From positions 48,696-112,695 of the forward strand of contig NZ_NEGA01000014.1 in assembly GCF_002135315.1 (NCBI RefSeq): 64,000 bases of DNA. The letters run 5' to 3'. Origin of the DNA: Acinetobacter sp. ANC 3903. Its GTDB lineage: Bacteria; Pseudomonadota; Gammaproteobacteria; Pseudomonadales; Moraxellaceae. Made by a program: the position numbers and the translations under genes. Each line of letters opens with the position of its first letter. Position 1 is the stretch's first letter. Below the pieces are notes generated by a model that did no database searches, had not been told where the DNA came from, and saw only the letters and a program-made list of their open reading frames with translations. Positions 46,114-55,524 of this stretch are shown here, piece after piece.

Positions 46114-47448
46114 TTAATACTGCGTTTGACCTGGAATCCAGTTGGTTCCAGCAAGTGGTACACGAGCCATTGCCGCCGCCTCGACATTCAGCGCCACCAG
46201 ATCTTCCGGATCCAGATTGTGCAAATGCGATTTACCGCAGGCACGTGCCATGGTTTGTGCTTCCAAGACCAAAACACGCAGGTAATTGGCCAAATGGCGT
46301 CCCCCTTCAACCGGGTCAAGGCGTTTGGACAGTTCTGGATCCTGAGTCGTAATCCCTGCAGGGTCACGGCCATTTTGCCAGTCATCATAATAACCCGCCG
46401 CTGAACCAATTTCTTTCAGTTCTTTGTCTAGACGCGGATGGTTATCCCCGAGCGCAATCAGCGCTGCCGTACCAATCGCTACCGCATCTGCTCCCAAGGC
46501 CATCGCTTTCGCCACATCGGCACCTGTGCGGATACCGCCAGAAACAATCAGCTGAACCTTACGGTGCATGCCCATTTCCTGCAGGGCTTGTATTGCTTGC
46601 GGAATGGCAGGAAGAATAGGAATACCGACGTGCTCAATAAACACTTCCTGGGTAGCTGCGGTACCGCCTTGCATGCCATCCAGCACGATCACATCTGCAC
46701 CCGCTTTCACCGCCAGTTTTACGTCATAATAAGGACGGCTGGCCCCGATTTTGACATAGATTGGCTTTTCCCAATCGGTGATTTCACGGATTTCGGCAAT
46801 TTTAATTGCCAAGTCATCTGGACCCGTCCAGTCTGGATGACGGCAGGCACTACGCTGATCGACACCGACTGGCAAAGTACGCATACCTGCCACACGTTCC
46901 GTCACTTTCATGCCCAGCAGCATACCGCCACCGCCGGGTTTAGCACCTTGCCCGAGTACGATTTCAATCGCATCCGCTTTACGCAAATCGTCAGGGTTCA
47001 TGCCGTAGCGCGATGGCAAATATTGATACACCAATGTTTGCGAATGACCACGTTCTTCAGGGGTCATGCCACCGTCACCGGTGGTGGTGGATGTACCGAC
47101 CATAGAGGCACCGCGGCCTAAAGATTCTTTGGCATTGGCAGATAATGCACCAAAGCTCATACCGGCAATCGTTACAGGAATTTTTAAATGAATCGGTTTT
47201 TTGGCAAAGCGTGTACCCAGTACCACATCAGTACCGCATTTTTCACGGTAGCCTTCCAGTGGGTAGCGTGACATGCTTGCACCAAGCAGCAGCAAATCAT
47301 CAAAGTGCGGCACTTTACGCTTGGTACCACCGCCACGGATGTCATAGATGCCGGTTGCCGCTGCACGCTGAATTTCTTGAATGGTCAAACGATCAAACGT
47401 TGCAGATTCACGTAACACGGGTTCAAATTCTTGGATAGTTTGAGTCAT
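46114..47448 (-). CDS. mgsC: N-methylglutamate synthase, FMN-binding subunit (MgsC; GltB domain 2-like)
   Basis: A 444-aa TIM-barrel protein equivalent to the FMN-binding synthase domain of glutamate synthase. Recognisable are GMSFGALSANAKESLGRGA, GDGGMTPEERG, GQGAKPGGGGMLLG, then YVKIGASRPYYDVKLAVKAGADVIVLDGMQGGTAATQ and the flavin-phosphate loop VSGGIRTGADVAKAMALGADAVAIGTA. The start at 47448 is chosen because GGAG stands six bases before it. With MgsA and MgsB it should convert methylamine (from gamma-glutamylmethylamide) and 2-oxoglutarate to N-methylglutamate. GlxD-type annotation is the generic alternative. Confidence 0.86.
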   Translation of the reverse strand: MTQTIQEFEPVLRESATFDRLTIQEIQRAAATGIYDIRGGGTKRKVPHFDDLLLLGASMSRYPLEGYREKCGTDVVLGTRFAKKPIHLKIPVTIAGMSFGALSANAKESLGRGASMVGTSTTTGDGGMTPEERGHSQTLVYQYLPSRYGMNPDDLRKADAIEIVLGQGAKPGGGGMLLGMKVTERVAGMRTLPVGVDQRSACRHPDWTGPDDLAIKIAEIREITDWEKPIYVKIGASRPYYDVKLAVKAGADVIVLDGMQGGTAATQEVFIEHVGIPILPAIPQAIQALQEMGMHRKVQLIVSGGIRTGADVAKAMALGADAVAIGTAALIALGDNHPRLDKELKEIGSAAGYYDDWQNGRDPAGITTQDPELSKRLDPVEGGRHLANYLRVLVLEAQTMARACGKSHLHNLDPEDLVALNVEAAAMARVPLAGTNWIPGQTQY

Positions 47449-47475
47449 GATTGATTGCTCCATTATTACGCTTGA

Positions 47476-48201
47476 TTAGTATGCAGATGCATTGTCGACT
47501 TTGAAGTTGTACAGTTGGCGTGCTGAACCGTAACGTTTGAAAGAAGCGGGATCTTCATCAAATCCGGCTATAGACAGCAGTTCTGCCAGCTCTTCCAGAT
47601 GTTCCTGACGCATTTCTTTTTCAATACAGTCTGAACCGAGAGACTTCACCACGCCTTTGACATAAATTCTGGTTTCATACAGCGAGTCGCCCAGCGCATC
47701 ACCTGCATCACCGCAAACCACCAGACGGCCAGCTTGCCCCATAAAGCAGCTCATGTGTCCAATACTGCCGCCCACCACAATATCGACGCCTTTCATTGAA
47801 ATGCCGCAGCGTGCCCCAGCATCCCCTTCAATCACCAGCAGACCGCCATGCGCTGTTGCACCTGCTGCTTGAGAGGCATTGCCTTTGATATGCACTGAAC
47901 CTGACATCATATTTTCGGCTACGCCCACCCCAACATTACCGTTGACGATGACATGAGCTTCTTGATTCATGCCGGCGCAGTAATATCCGGCATGGCCGTC
48001 AATCGTGACATTCACAGGGGCTTTAATGCCGACTGCAATATTATGCTGGCCACCTGGATTGCTGACTTTCCAGTCCACAATGCTATCGGTCAGTTCTTTG
48101 CTATGCAGGGCCTGGTTTAAATCACGGATGCTGTCTACGCTTAAATCAAATTCATCTTTTAAAATTGAAGTGCTGATTTTTTCTGCAAATGCTGTATTCA
48201 T
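47476..48201 (-). CDS. mgsB: N-methylglutamate synthase GXGXG subunit (MgsB)
   Basis: A 241-aa protein made of the right-handed beta-helix that forms domain 3 of glutamate synthase. The repeated turns include DGHAGYYCAGMN, NGNVGVGVAENMMSG, GDAGARCGISMKGVDIVVGGSIGHMS and GDAGDALGDSLYETRIYVKG. It has a structural role linking the amidotransferase and synthase subunits. Located 27 bases before the mgsC start and 33 bases after mgsA. GlxC-like in generic annotation. Confidence 0.88.
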   Translation of the reverse strand: MNTAFAEKISTSILKDEFDLSVDSIRDLNQALHSKELTDSIVDWKVSNPGGQHNIAVGIKAPVNVTIDGHAGYYCAGMNQEAHVIVNGNVGVGVAENMMSGSVHIKGNASQAAGATAHGGLLVIEGDAGARCGISMKGVDIVVGGSIGHMSCFMGQAGRLVVCGDAGDALGDSLYETRIYVKGVVKSLGSDCIEKEMRQEHLEELAELLSIAGFDEDPASFKRYGSARQLYNFKVDNASAY

Positions 48202-48234
48202 AGGGTTATTCCTGTTTTCTATTCTGGGTCATTC

Positions 48235-49149
48235 TTAAGCGGCTTGATCTGCACTGCGTTGCCAAACATATAAGGTGGCTGGTTCTGGTTCCCAAACCTT
48301 GGCTTTGTCAATATTCGGCAATGATGCCAAGGCTTGATATTCGGAAGCCATGGCCACATAGTCATCGGTTTCTGCCAACACCGCCGGTTTGCAGGCAATC
48401 GGATCACGGATCACGGCAAAACCGTTTTTGGTGCCGATGGCAAAGGTAAAGAAACCGTCCAGATCGTCCAATGCATTGTTCAGTGCTTCTGCCAGGGAAT
48501 CCCCTTGCTGTAGACGCCAAGTCAGATAGCCTGCAGCCACTTCGGTATCATTATCTGTTTCAAAGCTGATGCCTTCACGTTTTAACTCTTGGCGTAAACG
48601 GGCATGATTAGACAGAGAACCGTTATGCACTAAACACAAATCAGCACCGGTGGAAAATGGATGACTGCCTTCCATGGTCACTGCACTTTCAGTGGCCATC
48701 CGGGTATGACCGATAATGTGACTGCCCTTCATATTCGCCAAACCAAAACGCTCAGAAATTTCGGCCGGCAAACCCATGCCTTTAAGAATTTCGATGCTTT
48801 GACCGACACTCATGATCTTGAGCTGCGGGGCAATTTTGCCAATCGCCGCGCGCACTGTTTGTTCATCAGATTTTGCTTTAATGACTGCAGCCGTGGCATT
48901 CTGGAACCAGTCCATGTCAGTATTCAGTTCTGCTTTCAGTGCTTCTGCAAATGCAGACCAGTCAAATTCATCTTCAACCGACTGCAAGGTGAGTTTGACC
49001 CAGCCCTCAGACACTTCGTCACCATAAATGGCAAAGCCTGCGCTGTCAGGACCACGCCCGGTCATCGACTCCAGCATCGGTTCAAACAGTTTACCGAGCT
49101 GTGATTCCAAAGCTGGATTTTTTAAGTATAAGCCTACGATTCCGCACAT
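48235..49149 (-). CDS. mgsA: N-methylglutamate synthase glutamine-amidotransferase subunit (MgsA)
   Basis: A 304-aa class II (Ntn) amidotransferase. MCGIVGLYL puts the catalytic Cys at position 2, with RGPDSAGFAIYG, HIIGHTRMATESAV and LCLVHNGSLSNHARLRQEL as the glutamine site. The start is fixed by Cys2 and by a GGAG site. In the N-methylglutamate pathway this subunit releases methylamine from gamma-glutamylmethylamide made by GmaS. Generic name: GlxB or GltB domain 1. Confidence 0.88.
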   Translation of the reverse strand: MCGIVGLYLKNPALESQLGKLFEPMLESMTGRGPDSAGFAIYGDEVSEGWVKLTLQSVEDEFDWSAFAEALKAELNTDMDWFQNATAAVIKAKSDEQTVRAAIGKIAPQLKIMSVGQSIEILKGMGLPAEISERFGLANMKGSHIIGHTRMATESAVTMEGSHPFSTGADLCLVHNGSLSNHARLRQELKREGISFETDNDTEVAAGYLTWRLQQGDSLAEALNNALDDLDGFFTFAIGTKNGFAVIRDPIACKPAVLAETDDYVAMASEYQALASLPNIDKAKVWEPEPATLYVWQRSADQAA

Positions 49150-49215
49150 AATTGTTCTCCGCTAAATGCTCTTTTTAATTCATGTCCTAGGGACGCTATG
49201 GGGTGAAAATAAGGT

Positions 49216-50613
49216 TTAGAAAAATTCGGTATAGCGCTGAATTTCCCAATCTGAAACATGGCGGCTGTATTCAACCCATTCCATGCTTTTTTGCAGGATG
49301 AATTCATCAACGATTTCAGCACCGAGTGTTTCTCTAAACAGCGGATCTGCTTTTAGAGCCTCGACAGCTTCTTTCAGGGATTGAGGCAGGGTGCCAATAC
49401 CACGTGCAGCAATTTCTTCCAAACTCAAGGTATACAAGTTTTCATTGCATGCAGGTGGCGGGGTCAGTTCACGTTCAATACCGTCTAAGCCGGCAGCAAT
49501 AATCGCTGCAGAAACCAAGTAAGGATTGCAACCGGCATCCGGCAAGCGCAGTTCAATACGGCCATAAGGAATACGAACCATGGCAGAGCGGTTATTTGAA
49601 CCATAGGCAATAAATGCCGGTGCCCAGGTCGAACCTGAAAGTGAACGTCCAACCACCAGTCGCTTGTATGAGTTCACAGTTGGGGCGCAGAAGGCACACA
49701 GGGCCGGACCATGCTCAAGTAGTCCTGCAATAAAGTGATAGGCCATTTTTGACAGGCCCATGCCTTGCGGATCACTGTCATCATTAAATAGGTTGCTGGA
49801 TTCTGCACTGCCTATTGATAAGTGGAAATGCATGCCATTGCCGGCACGTTTTGGGTCCGGCTTGGGCATAAACGAACAGACCATGCCCAAATCATTGGCA
49901 ATTTCACCGGCCGCCATACGGAAGAACGTAAACATGTCCGCCGAGTTCATGGCATCACTATAGGTATAGTTAATCTCAAACTGGCCGTTTGCATCTTCAT
50001 GGTCAATTTGGTAAATATCAAAACCGACTGGAATTAATGCCTCAGTAATCCGTTCCAGAAACTGGCGTGAACGGGATAGGCCTTTATAGTCATAGCAGGG
50101 CTTGTCCAGATTGTCTGACTCATCGACTGCTTTCAGTTTGCCGTCTTCACCACGGCGGAACAAGCTGAATTCAGGTTCCAAGCCGGTATTGAGGGTCCAG
50201 CCTTTAGCCGACAGACGCTCAACTTGCTTGCGCAGTACATAGCGAGAATCATAGGGATGCGGTTTGCCGTTGACATGGCCCTCACAAACCACACGGCCAT
50301 AACCCGGCTGCCAGGGTACCGGTGTTAAAGAAGATAAATCACCCTTCACCATAAAGTCTGGACCATGCGGCTGCATCCCCATCCCTGAAATGGCAAAACC
50401 GGCAAAACCTACCCCTGCACCTTCAATGGCTTTGAGACCCGAAATCGGTACAGATTTTGTTTTTGCTGACCCATGAATATCGACAAACTGAGCCAATACA
50501 TATTTTAGTTGATGATCATCAATGACTTTCTGTACTTCTGCACGGTACTTGGGCTTACTAATGATGTCCTGTTCTTCTTCAAAGAACTCTTTTACGATGG
50601 CCTGCTGGAACAT
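49216..50613 (-). CDS. gmaS: Gamma-glutamylmethylamide synthetase (GmaS; type III GlnT-like)
   Basis: A 465-aa enzyme of the glutamine-synthetase superfamily. Beta-grasp region with [14 protein letters not shown]; metal/glutamate sites in [38 protein letters not shown], and [29 protein letters not shown]-dependent joining of glutamate with methylamine is inferred from the adjacent mgsABC and the amt and mgd genes; sequence alone cannot exclude ammonia as substrate. Start placed at 50613 ([10 protein letters not shown]), since GGGAG is 10 bases away, while an ATG at 50622 abuts it. Confidence 0.82.
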   Translation of the reverse strand: MFQQAIVKEFFEEEQDIISKPKYRAEVQKVIDDHQLKYVLAQFVDIHGSAKTKSVPISGLKAIEGAGVGFAGFAISGMGMQPHGPDFMVKGDLSSLTPVPWQPGYGRVVCEGHVNGKPHPYDSRYVLRKQVERLSAKGWTLNTGLEPEFSLFRRGEDGKLKAVDESDNLDKPCYDYKGLSRSRQFLERITEALIPVGFDIYQIDHEDANGQFEINYTYSDAMNSADMFTFFRMAAGEIANDLGMVCSFMPKPDPKRAGNGMHFHLSIGSAESSNLFNDDSDPQGMGLSKMAYHFIAGLLEHGPALCAFCAPTVNSYKRLVVGRSLSGSTWAPAFIAYGSNNRSAMVRIPYGRIELRLPDAGCNPYLVSAAIIAAGLDGIERELTPPPACNENLYTLSLEEIAARGIGTLPQSLKEAVEALKADPLFRETLGAEIVDEFILQKSMEWVEYSRHVSDWEIQRYTEFF

Positions 50614-50707
50614 ATTTGACATACTCCCGATATGACAAAAAATGATATTTGGCTCGAATAATGCACAGATATTTGATTCAATGTATTATTCAACAGAAGA
50701 AACTTTC

Positions 50708-50722
50708 TTTCCTAAAGAGAAA
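50708..50722. promoter_or_regulatory. C1-cluster dyad, site 1 (gmaS, at the start site)
   Basis: TTTCCTAAAGAGAAA, with TTTC/GAAA inverted arms. It begins next to the -12 GC of the gmaS sigma-54 promoter on the minus strand, covering the expected transcription start. Confidence 0.6.
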
Positions 50723-50737
50723 GCAATTCCCTTGCCA
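50723..50737 (-). promoter_or_regulatory. Sigma-54 promoter for gmaS
   Basis: The minus strand reads TGGCAAGGGAATTGC: GG and GC ten bases apart, TGGCA and TTGC both fitting the -24/-12 consensus. Transcription would start near 50711, about 100 bases before the gmaS start. Confidence 0.65.
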
Positions 50738-50788
50738 ACTTTTTTAGATCGGTTAAAAAATTTGTGCTTGGGGCCTAAAAGCCTTAAT

Positions 50789-50803
50789 ATTCCTAAAGAG
50801 AAT
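50789..50803. promoter_or_regulatory. C1-cluster dyad, site 2 (gmaS upstream)
   Basis: ATTCCTAAAGAGAAT, the best-symmetric example (ATTC/GAAT). It lies about 80-90 bases upstream of the predicted gmaS start site and about 105 bases before the XRE gene. Confidence 0.6.
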
Positions 50804-50907
50804 AAAAGTTTCATAAAATAATACTTTCATTCCACATCGGGGCTGCTTTTTAATTCTGATTAAGAGTCAGCAGGATTTAGATTCAAAACAGTGCGAGTTG
50901 ATCCATA

Positions 50908-51507
50908 ATGAGACAAAACAAGAACAGCCTTAAACTGGAACAGTACATTGGCATTCAAATCAAACGTTGCCGTCAGGAACAGGGCTTGAAACTGGCGGAA
51001 GTGGCGCAGACTGCTGAAATCAGTCAGGGCATGCTGAGTAAAATTGAAAATGCTCAGGTCTCGACCAGCCTTGAAACGCTGAGCCGTCTATGTGAAGTAC
51101 TGGGAATCCCCTTATCCACCTTATTCAGTCAATATGACCATCAGGAAAGCCGGGCCATGATTGTGAAATCAGGCGAAGGGATGGAGGTGGTGCGTCGCGG
51201 TACCGAAAAAGGGCATACTTATCACCTGCTGACCCATTCCCGCGGGCCGCGCAAAAACTTTGAAGCCTATTTGGTCAGCATGGATGATGCCAGCGAAGAA
51301 TTTCCCACCTTTGCCCACCCGGGAACAGAGATGCTGTATCTGATTGAAGGTGAAATCATGTACCGTCATGGCGATGAAGTGTTTCATATGCAGCCAGGCG
51401 ACTGCTTGACTTTAGATGGTGAAATTCCGCATGGCCCAGAACAATTGATTAAGGTCCCCATCCGTTTGATCTCCATGGTGAACTATGGAGATAACCAGGC
51501 CGAATAA
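50908..51507 (+). CDS. XRE-cupin transcriptional regulator (PuuR-like)
   Basis: A 199-aa regulator. Helix-turn-helix at residues about 13-67 (IKRCRQEQGLKLAEVAQTAEISQGMLSKIENAQVSTSLETLSRLCEVLG), C-terminal cupin at about 110-190 (HPGTEMLYLIEGEIMYRHGDEVFHMQPGDCLTLDGEIPHGPE). Such proteins bind a small metabolite in the cupin and repress nitrogen or amine catabolic genes. Placed divergently from gmaS and between all parts of the methylamine cluster, it is the prime candidate for binding the shared 15-bp dyad. It ends at its own terminator. Confidence 0.9.
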   Translation: MRQNKNSLKLEQYIGIQIKRCRQEQGLKLAEVAQTAEISQGMLSKIENAQVSTSLETLSRLCEVLGIPLSTLFSQYDHQESRAMIVKSGEGMEVVRRGTEKGHTYHLLTHSRGPRKNFEAYLVSMDDASEEFPTFAHPGTEMLYLIEGEIMYRHGDEVFHMQPGDCLTLDGEIPHGPEQLIKVPIRLISMVNYGDNQAE

Positions 51508-51524
51508 AGCGGCCCTGTTTTTAT

Positions 51525-51550
51525 AAAAAGATGGCAATGCCATCTTTTTT
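51525..51550 (+). terminator. Rho-independent terminator after the XRE-cupin gene
   Basis: AAAAAGATGGC - AAT - GCCATCTTTTT with the U-run continuing to 51550. It lies 18 bases past the stop codon. Confidence 0.85.
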
Positions 51551-51709
51551 GCTGATCAGCTTCAAATAAACAGCGTGGTAGCGTAATCAAAGTTTATCTT
51601 GCCCTACCCTTATTGCTCTTTCGCCATCTCAACAGTTCCATCTCCCTATCAACAGCCCCCTCCTTTATGACAGCATCCCTCGGCTGTTCCATGGATCAGG
51701 ATTCAACTC

Positions 51710-51725
51710 TGGTATAAGAATTGCT
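51710..51725 (+). promoter_or_regulatory. Sigma-54 promoter of the first amt gene
   Basis: TGGTATAAGAATTGCT: -24 GG and -12 GC with ten bases between. The first 15 bases are identical to the promoter of the second amt gene (53443-53458). Confidence 0.7.
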
Positions 51726-51745
51726 TTGCTTAAAAATAAATAAAT

Positions 51746-51760
51746 ATTCCCAATAAGAAT
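51746..51760. promoter_or_regulatory. C1-cluster dyad before the first amt gene
   Basis: ATTCCCAATAAGAAT, 12 of 15 positions as in ATTCCTAAAGAGAAT. It begins 22 bases after the -12 element, about +11, a place where a bound protein would block transcription. Confidence 0.5.
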
Positions 51761-51831
51761 ATATTATTTCAACGAATTGATTTTGGAATATTGATCTTTA
51801 CAGCCTAGTGAAAAAATCCGGAGTACAACCT

Positions 51832-53145
51832 ATGTGGGTAAATCATTTAAAAAGAATTGTCGCAGCGAGCCTGCTGCTACCAGGCTTGGCCTTTGCAGGT
51901 GAGACCGGTCTGGATAGCGCCTCCACCGTATGGATGATGCTGTCGACACTGCTGGTGCTGCTGATGTTTGTTCCCGGCTTGGCGCTGTTTTATGGCGGGA
52001 TGGTCCGTGCCAAAAATATTCTGTCCATTTATACCCAGTTTTTTGCTGTGGCAGGCGTGGTTTGTGTATTGTGGCTGACTGTGGTTTATAGCATGAGTGC
52101 AGACAAAACCCATATGCAAGCGGGGGTAACCAATCTCTACAGCTTTGTTGGCAGTTTAAATAAGGCCTTTCTGGTGGGTATTGATGAAAATACTCTGCTG
52201 GGCGGTGTACCTGAATATATTCTGATTATTTTTGGCATGACCTTCGCGATCATTACCCCCTGTCTGGCCATAGGTGCTTTTGCAGAACGCATGAAGTTTG
52301 GTGCAGTGGTATTGTTTTCTGCCCTGTGGCTGGTTTTGGTATATGGACCAATGACCCATATGGTCTGGGGTGGTGAAGGTGCAATCATGCACACCTGGGG
52401 AGTTCTGGACTTTGCTGGCGGTACCGCGGTGCATATTAATGCCGGTGTTACTGCCTTAGTCGGCGCAATCGTATTAGGCAAGCGTAAAGGCTGGCCGGTT
52501 GCACCCGTTCCCCCGCACAATGTGGTCTATACCATGATCGGCGCAGCATTTTTATGGGTAGGCTGGTTCGGCTTTAACGTCGGTTCTGCATTCGCGGTCA
52601 ATGCATCGGCAACCATTGCCATGATGACCACCATGGTGGCGACCTGCGGCGGCATCTTAGGCTGGATGGTGATTGAAAAAATGCATACCCAGCATGTCAC
52701 GGCTTTGGGCCTGGCTTCAGGCGCGATTGGCGGACTGGTGGGCATTACCCCTGCAGCAGCTTATGTCGGACCTTTTGGTGCGTTGGCGATCGGCTTTATC
52801 ACCGCCATCTGCTGTTTTTATGCCGTGACCAAGCTGAAACATAAAATGGGGATTGATGATGCTCTGGATGTCTTTGCCCTGCATGGTATAGGCGGCATGG
52901 TCGGCTGTATGCTCACCGGTATTTTCTGCATCCCGCAACTGGGCGGCAAAGTGGCCGACATTTCCCTGCTGAACCAGTTGGCTGCACAGGCAGGCAGTAT
53001 TGTACTCACCGTGATTTATTGTGGCGTGCTGACCTGGCTGATTATGAAGTTCGTCGATAAGACCATCGGTTTACGTGCAACCCCGGAACAGGAAGAGCGC
53101 GGTCTGGATGTCAGCGATCACAACGAACGTGCTTATAACAACTAA
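51832..53145 (+). CDS. amt: Ammonium/methylammonium transporter (Amt), first copy
   Basis: A 437-aa inner-membrane channel. A cleavable signal-like N-terminus (ASLLLPGLAFAGE), then 11 helices with GLALFYGGMVRAKN, CLAIGAFAERMKF, the pore His in FAGGTAVHINAGV and the second in FALHGIGGMVG. A GTG start at 51808 is possible, but GGAG stands eight bases before the ATG at 51832. No glnK is adjacent, as would be usual for general ammonium transport. Amt proteins carry methylammonium, which fits the surrounding pathway. Paralogue of the next gene. Confidence 0.93.
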   Translation: MWVNHLKRIVAASLLLPGLAFAGETGLDSASTVWMMLSTLLVLLMFVPGLALFYGGMVRAKNILSIYTQFFAVAGVVCVLWLTVVYSMSADKTHMQAGVTNLYSFVGSLNKAFLVGIDENTLLGGVPEYILIIFGMTFAIITPCLAIGAFAERMKFGAVVLFSALWLVLVYGPMTHMVWGGEGAIMHTWGVLDFAGGTAVHINAGVTALVGAIVLGKRKGWPVAPVPPHNVVYTMIGAAFLWVGWFGFNVGSAFAVNASATIAMMTTMVATCGGILGWMVIEKMHTQHVTALGLASGAIGGLVGITPAAAYVGPFGALAIGFITAICCFYAVTKLKHKMGIDDALDVFALHGIGGMVGCMLTGIFCIPQLGGKVADISLLNQLAAQAGSIVLTVIYCGVLTWLIMKFVDKTIGLRATPEQEERGLDVSDHNERAYNN

Positions 53146-53215
53146 GTCCACAGCCCGCTTTCAGTTGATAAATTAAAATTTCATTTTAGTCCATTTAAAA
53201 TATTTCAACTTCACC

Positions 53216-53249
53216 AAGCAAATGCTTCAGGGCATTTGCTTTTATTTTT
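53216..53249 (+). terminator. Rho-independent terminator after the first amt gene
   Basis: AAGCAAATGC - TTCAGG - GCATTTGCTT followed by TTATTTTT. Confidence 0.85.
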
Positions 53250-53442
53250 GCAAGTACAATGCTCAGACTGGCAATTCCCATCTGCTTTCTCGGGGTAAAA
53301 ACAGCTGACCATGGCTAAAGGGCTACTTCTTTTGAGATATAGACGCTGTAGCTTGAAAATGATTATGATAGATCGTTTAACCGAAAATTAAGTAAAAATA
53401 TATATTTGAAAAATAATAAAATAATTATTAATTAAAGACTAA

Positions 53443-53458
53443 TGGTATAAGAATTGCA
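53443..53458 (+). promoter_or_regulatory. Sigma-54 promoter of the second amt gene
   Basis: TGGTATAAGAATTGCA, matching the first amt promoter except for the last base. Start expected near 53469. Confidence 0.7.
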
Positions 53459-53478
53459 TCTTGAATCATGAAAGAAAT

Positions 53479-53493
53479 ATTCCCTTTAGTAAT
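53479..53493. promoter_or_regulatory. C1-cluster dyad before the second amt gene
   Basis: ATTCCCTTTAGTAAT; its complement ATTACTAAAGGGAAT matches the reference dyad at 13 of 15 positions. It lies exactly 22 bases after the -12 element, as at the first amt gene. Confidence 0.55.
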
Positions 53494-53559
53494 ACCAATT
53501 CCCACCAAAAAATGGGCAAGCTAATGTAAATCTATATTCATGAGATTCAGGAGCAATTC

Positions 53560-54873
53560 ATGATAATGAACAATGTGAAGAAGTTACTCATGCTGAGTGT
53601 ACTGCTGTCGCCTAGCGCAGTTTTCGCCGCTGAGGGAACGATTGATGGACCTGCCACTGTATGGCTCATGGTTTCTATTGTTATTGTCCTGCTGATGTTT
53701 ATTCCAGGACTTGCGCTGTTTTATGGCGGTATGGTCCGCGCCAAAAATATCCTGTCTTTATTTACCCAGTTTTTTGCGATTGCCGGTATTGTCGGCATTT
53801 TATGGGTGGCCGGAGTATATAGCCTGGCAACCGATACCACCAATATGCAAGAAGGCGTTTATAATCTGAACAGCATTGTCGGTGGCCTGGATAAACTGAT
53901 GCTGAAAGGCATCACGGCAGAAAGCCTGGCAGGTGGCATTCCTGAATATATCTTGATTGTGTTCCTGATGACATTTGCCATGATCACGCCGTGTATTGCA
54001 CTGGGTGGCTTTGCGGAAAGAATGAAATTCCGGGCAACGGTTATTTTTTCATCTCTGTGGATAGTGCTGATCTATGGCCCAATGGCCCATATGGTGTGGG
54101 GCGGCAAAGGCGCACTATTCCATAACTGGGGAGTATTGGACTTTGCCGGCGGTACTGCCGTACATATTGCAGCCGGGGTCACGGCATTTGTCGGTGCCAT
54201 GGTGGTGGGCAAACGCAAGGGCTGGCCTGCTACCCCCATGCCACCGCACAATGTGGTATTCGTGATGATTGGCGCAGCATTGCTCTGGGCCGGCTGGTTC
54301 GGTTTTAACGTGGGTTCGGCTCTGGCCATCAATTCTTCAGCCGCACTGATTTTCATGACCACCATGCTGGCAACCTGTGGTGGCATTGTCGGCTGGATGT
54401 TTGCTGAAAAAATGTATTCCGGCCATGTCACTGCCTTTGGTCTGGCTTCAGGTGCCATTGGCGGCTTGGTGGGCATTACCCCGGCGGCCGCTTATGTTGG
54501 CCCTTTTGGTGCAATTGTGATTGGCCTGCTCACCAGTATGGCCAGCTATTACGCGATTATGATACTAAAGAAAAAGCTCGGCGTAGACGACGCGCTGGAT
54601 GTATTTTCCTTACATGGCATTGGCGGTATGGTTGGCTGCCTGCTGACCGGTATTTTCTGTATCCCCGAGTTGGGTGGTAATGTTGAAGGTATTTCCCTGC
54701 TACCACAATTCTTTGCACAGCTTGCCAGCATTTTGATGACCTTTGCCTATGTCGGCATCTTGAGCTGGATCTTGCTGAAAATCATTGATAAAACGGTGGG
54801 GCTACGTGTAACAGCAGAACAGGAACAACAAGGCCTGGATGTCAGTGATCATAACGAACGTGCCTATAACTAA
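53560..54873 (+). CDS. amt: Ammonium/methylammonium transporter (Amt), second copy
   Basis: A 437-aa Amt channel, closely similar to the preceding one over its full length. It has the same signal-like N-terminus (LLSPSAVFAAEG), helices, AERMKF, FAGGTAVHIAAGV and FSLHGIGGMVG, and the same C-terminal tail GLDVSDHNERAYN. GGAG lies six bases before the ATG. Each copy has its own sigma-54 promoter and terminator, so they are separate transcription units. Probably an old tandem duplication; division of labour between ammonium and methylammonium is possible. Confidence 0.93.
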   Translation: MIMNNVKKLLMLSVLLSPSAVFAAEGTIDGPATVWLMVSIVIVLLMFIPGLALFYGGMVRAKNILSLFTQFFAIAGIVGILWVAGVYSLATDTTNMQEGVYNLNSIVGGLDKLMLKGITAESLAGGIPEYILIVFLMTFAMITPCIALGGFAERMKFRATVIFSSLWIVLIYGPMAHMVWGGKGALFHNWGVLDFAGGTAVHIAAGVTAFVGAMVVGKRKGWPATPMPPHNVVFVMIGAALLWAGWFGFNVGSALAINSSAALIFMTTMLATCGGIVGWMFAEKMYSGHVTAFGLASGAIGGLVGITPAAAYVGPFGAIVIGLLTSMASYYAIMILKKKLGVDDALDVFSLHGIGGMVGCLLTGIFCIPELGGNVEGISLLPQFFAQLASILMTFAYVGILSWILLKIIDKTVGLRVTAEQEQQGLDVSDHNERAYN

Positions 54874-54895
54874 GTGCATAAAAAAATGAATAAAT

Positions 54896-54919
54896 AAGGG
54901 CTTCGGCCCTTGTTTTTTT
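54896..54919 (+). terminator. Rho-independent terminator after the second amt gene
   Basis: AAGGGC - TTCG - GCCCTT followed by GTTTTTTT: a stable tetraloop hairpin with a U-run. Confidence 0.9.
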
Positions 54920-55524
54920 ATAGCTGCTTGGGATAAACATCGCTTTGCATCATTTTCATACATGGCATGGCTATGCTGCCCTTTGGGGATTAAATACCGC
55001 TACTGTCCATCTGCGGATTTTAACTGTTGGGCACCCTGTCATCGGGTTAAACCGGTACTCTCATCGCTCATTCTCTCTTTATGGGAAAAATAGGAATGGA
55101 TAAGTTGCTGACGGCTTCATTTCGGTCATTTTCCCACAACACGTCTTGGAGATTGTATGATGAAATGCCGAGTGCTCCATCAACTATAGGTTGCTGAACA
55201 TTCCAAAAAGAACCACAAAGAGAATTCTCTATACAGGGTCATCATTATAGAAAAATCGGGTAGCGCGATCATGTAGCCATGGCTGCAAGAGCAAACGGCA
55301 AATTTCGTCCTATCGGTTTGAATAATTTAAATTTTTTCTTGATCAAGACTATGCTTCATTAAGCGGCAAATGCTTGAAAGCATAGCTTTAGCAAATGGAC
55401 GGTTGTACGCTCTTATGATAAAGGTTTATTGCTGTCCTGATGCCAGCACATAAAGCAAATGGCTGCCAGCTTACGCTAACAGCCATTCAAGGGGATTGCA
55501 GTTGGGGGAAAACAGAATTGTTAT
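54920..55524. other. Long intergenic region between amt2 and mgdD
   Basis: About 600 bases without a supported gene on either strand. A weak stem-loop at 55458-55487 (AATGGCTG / CAGCCATT) may end the leftward mgd transcript. A perfect 12-base palindrome AGAGAATTCTCT sits near 55220. No sigma-54 promoter or full 15-bp dyad was found. Confidence 0.35.

Larger units (their letters stand above)
50623..50907. promoter_or_regulatory. Divergent control region of gmaS and the XRE-cupin regulator
   Basis: 285 bases containing a sigma-54-type promoter toward gmaS (50723-50737) and two copies of the 15-bp dyad (50708-50722 and 50789-50803), listed separately. The dyad centres are 81 bases apart, close to eight helical turns, which would permit looping. 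Confidence 0.65.

Noticed and set aside
46438..47121. Long + frames antisense to mgsC (and similar ones opposite gmaS, mgdC, nudC, amt and purU)
   Set aside because: Shadows created by codon bias of the real genes; they share no start signals or family motifs.
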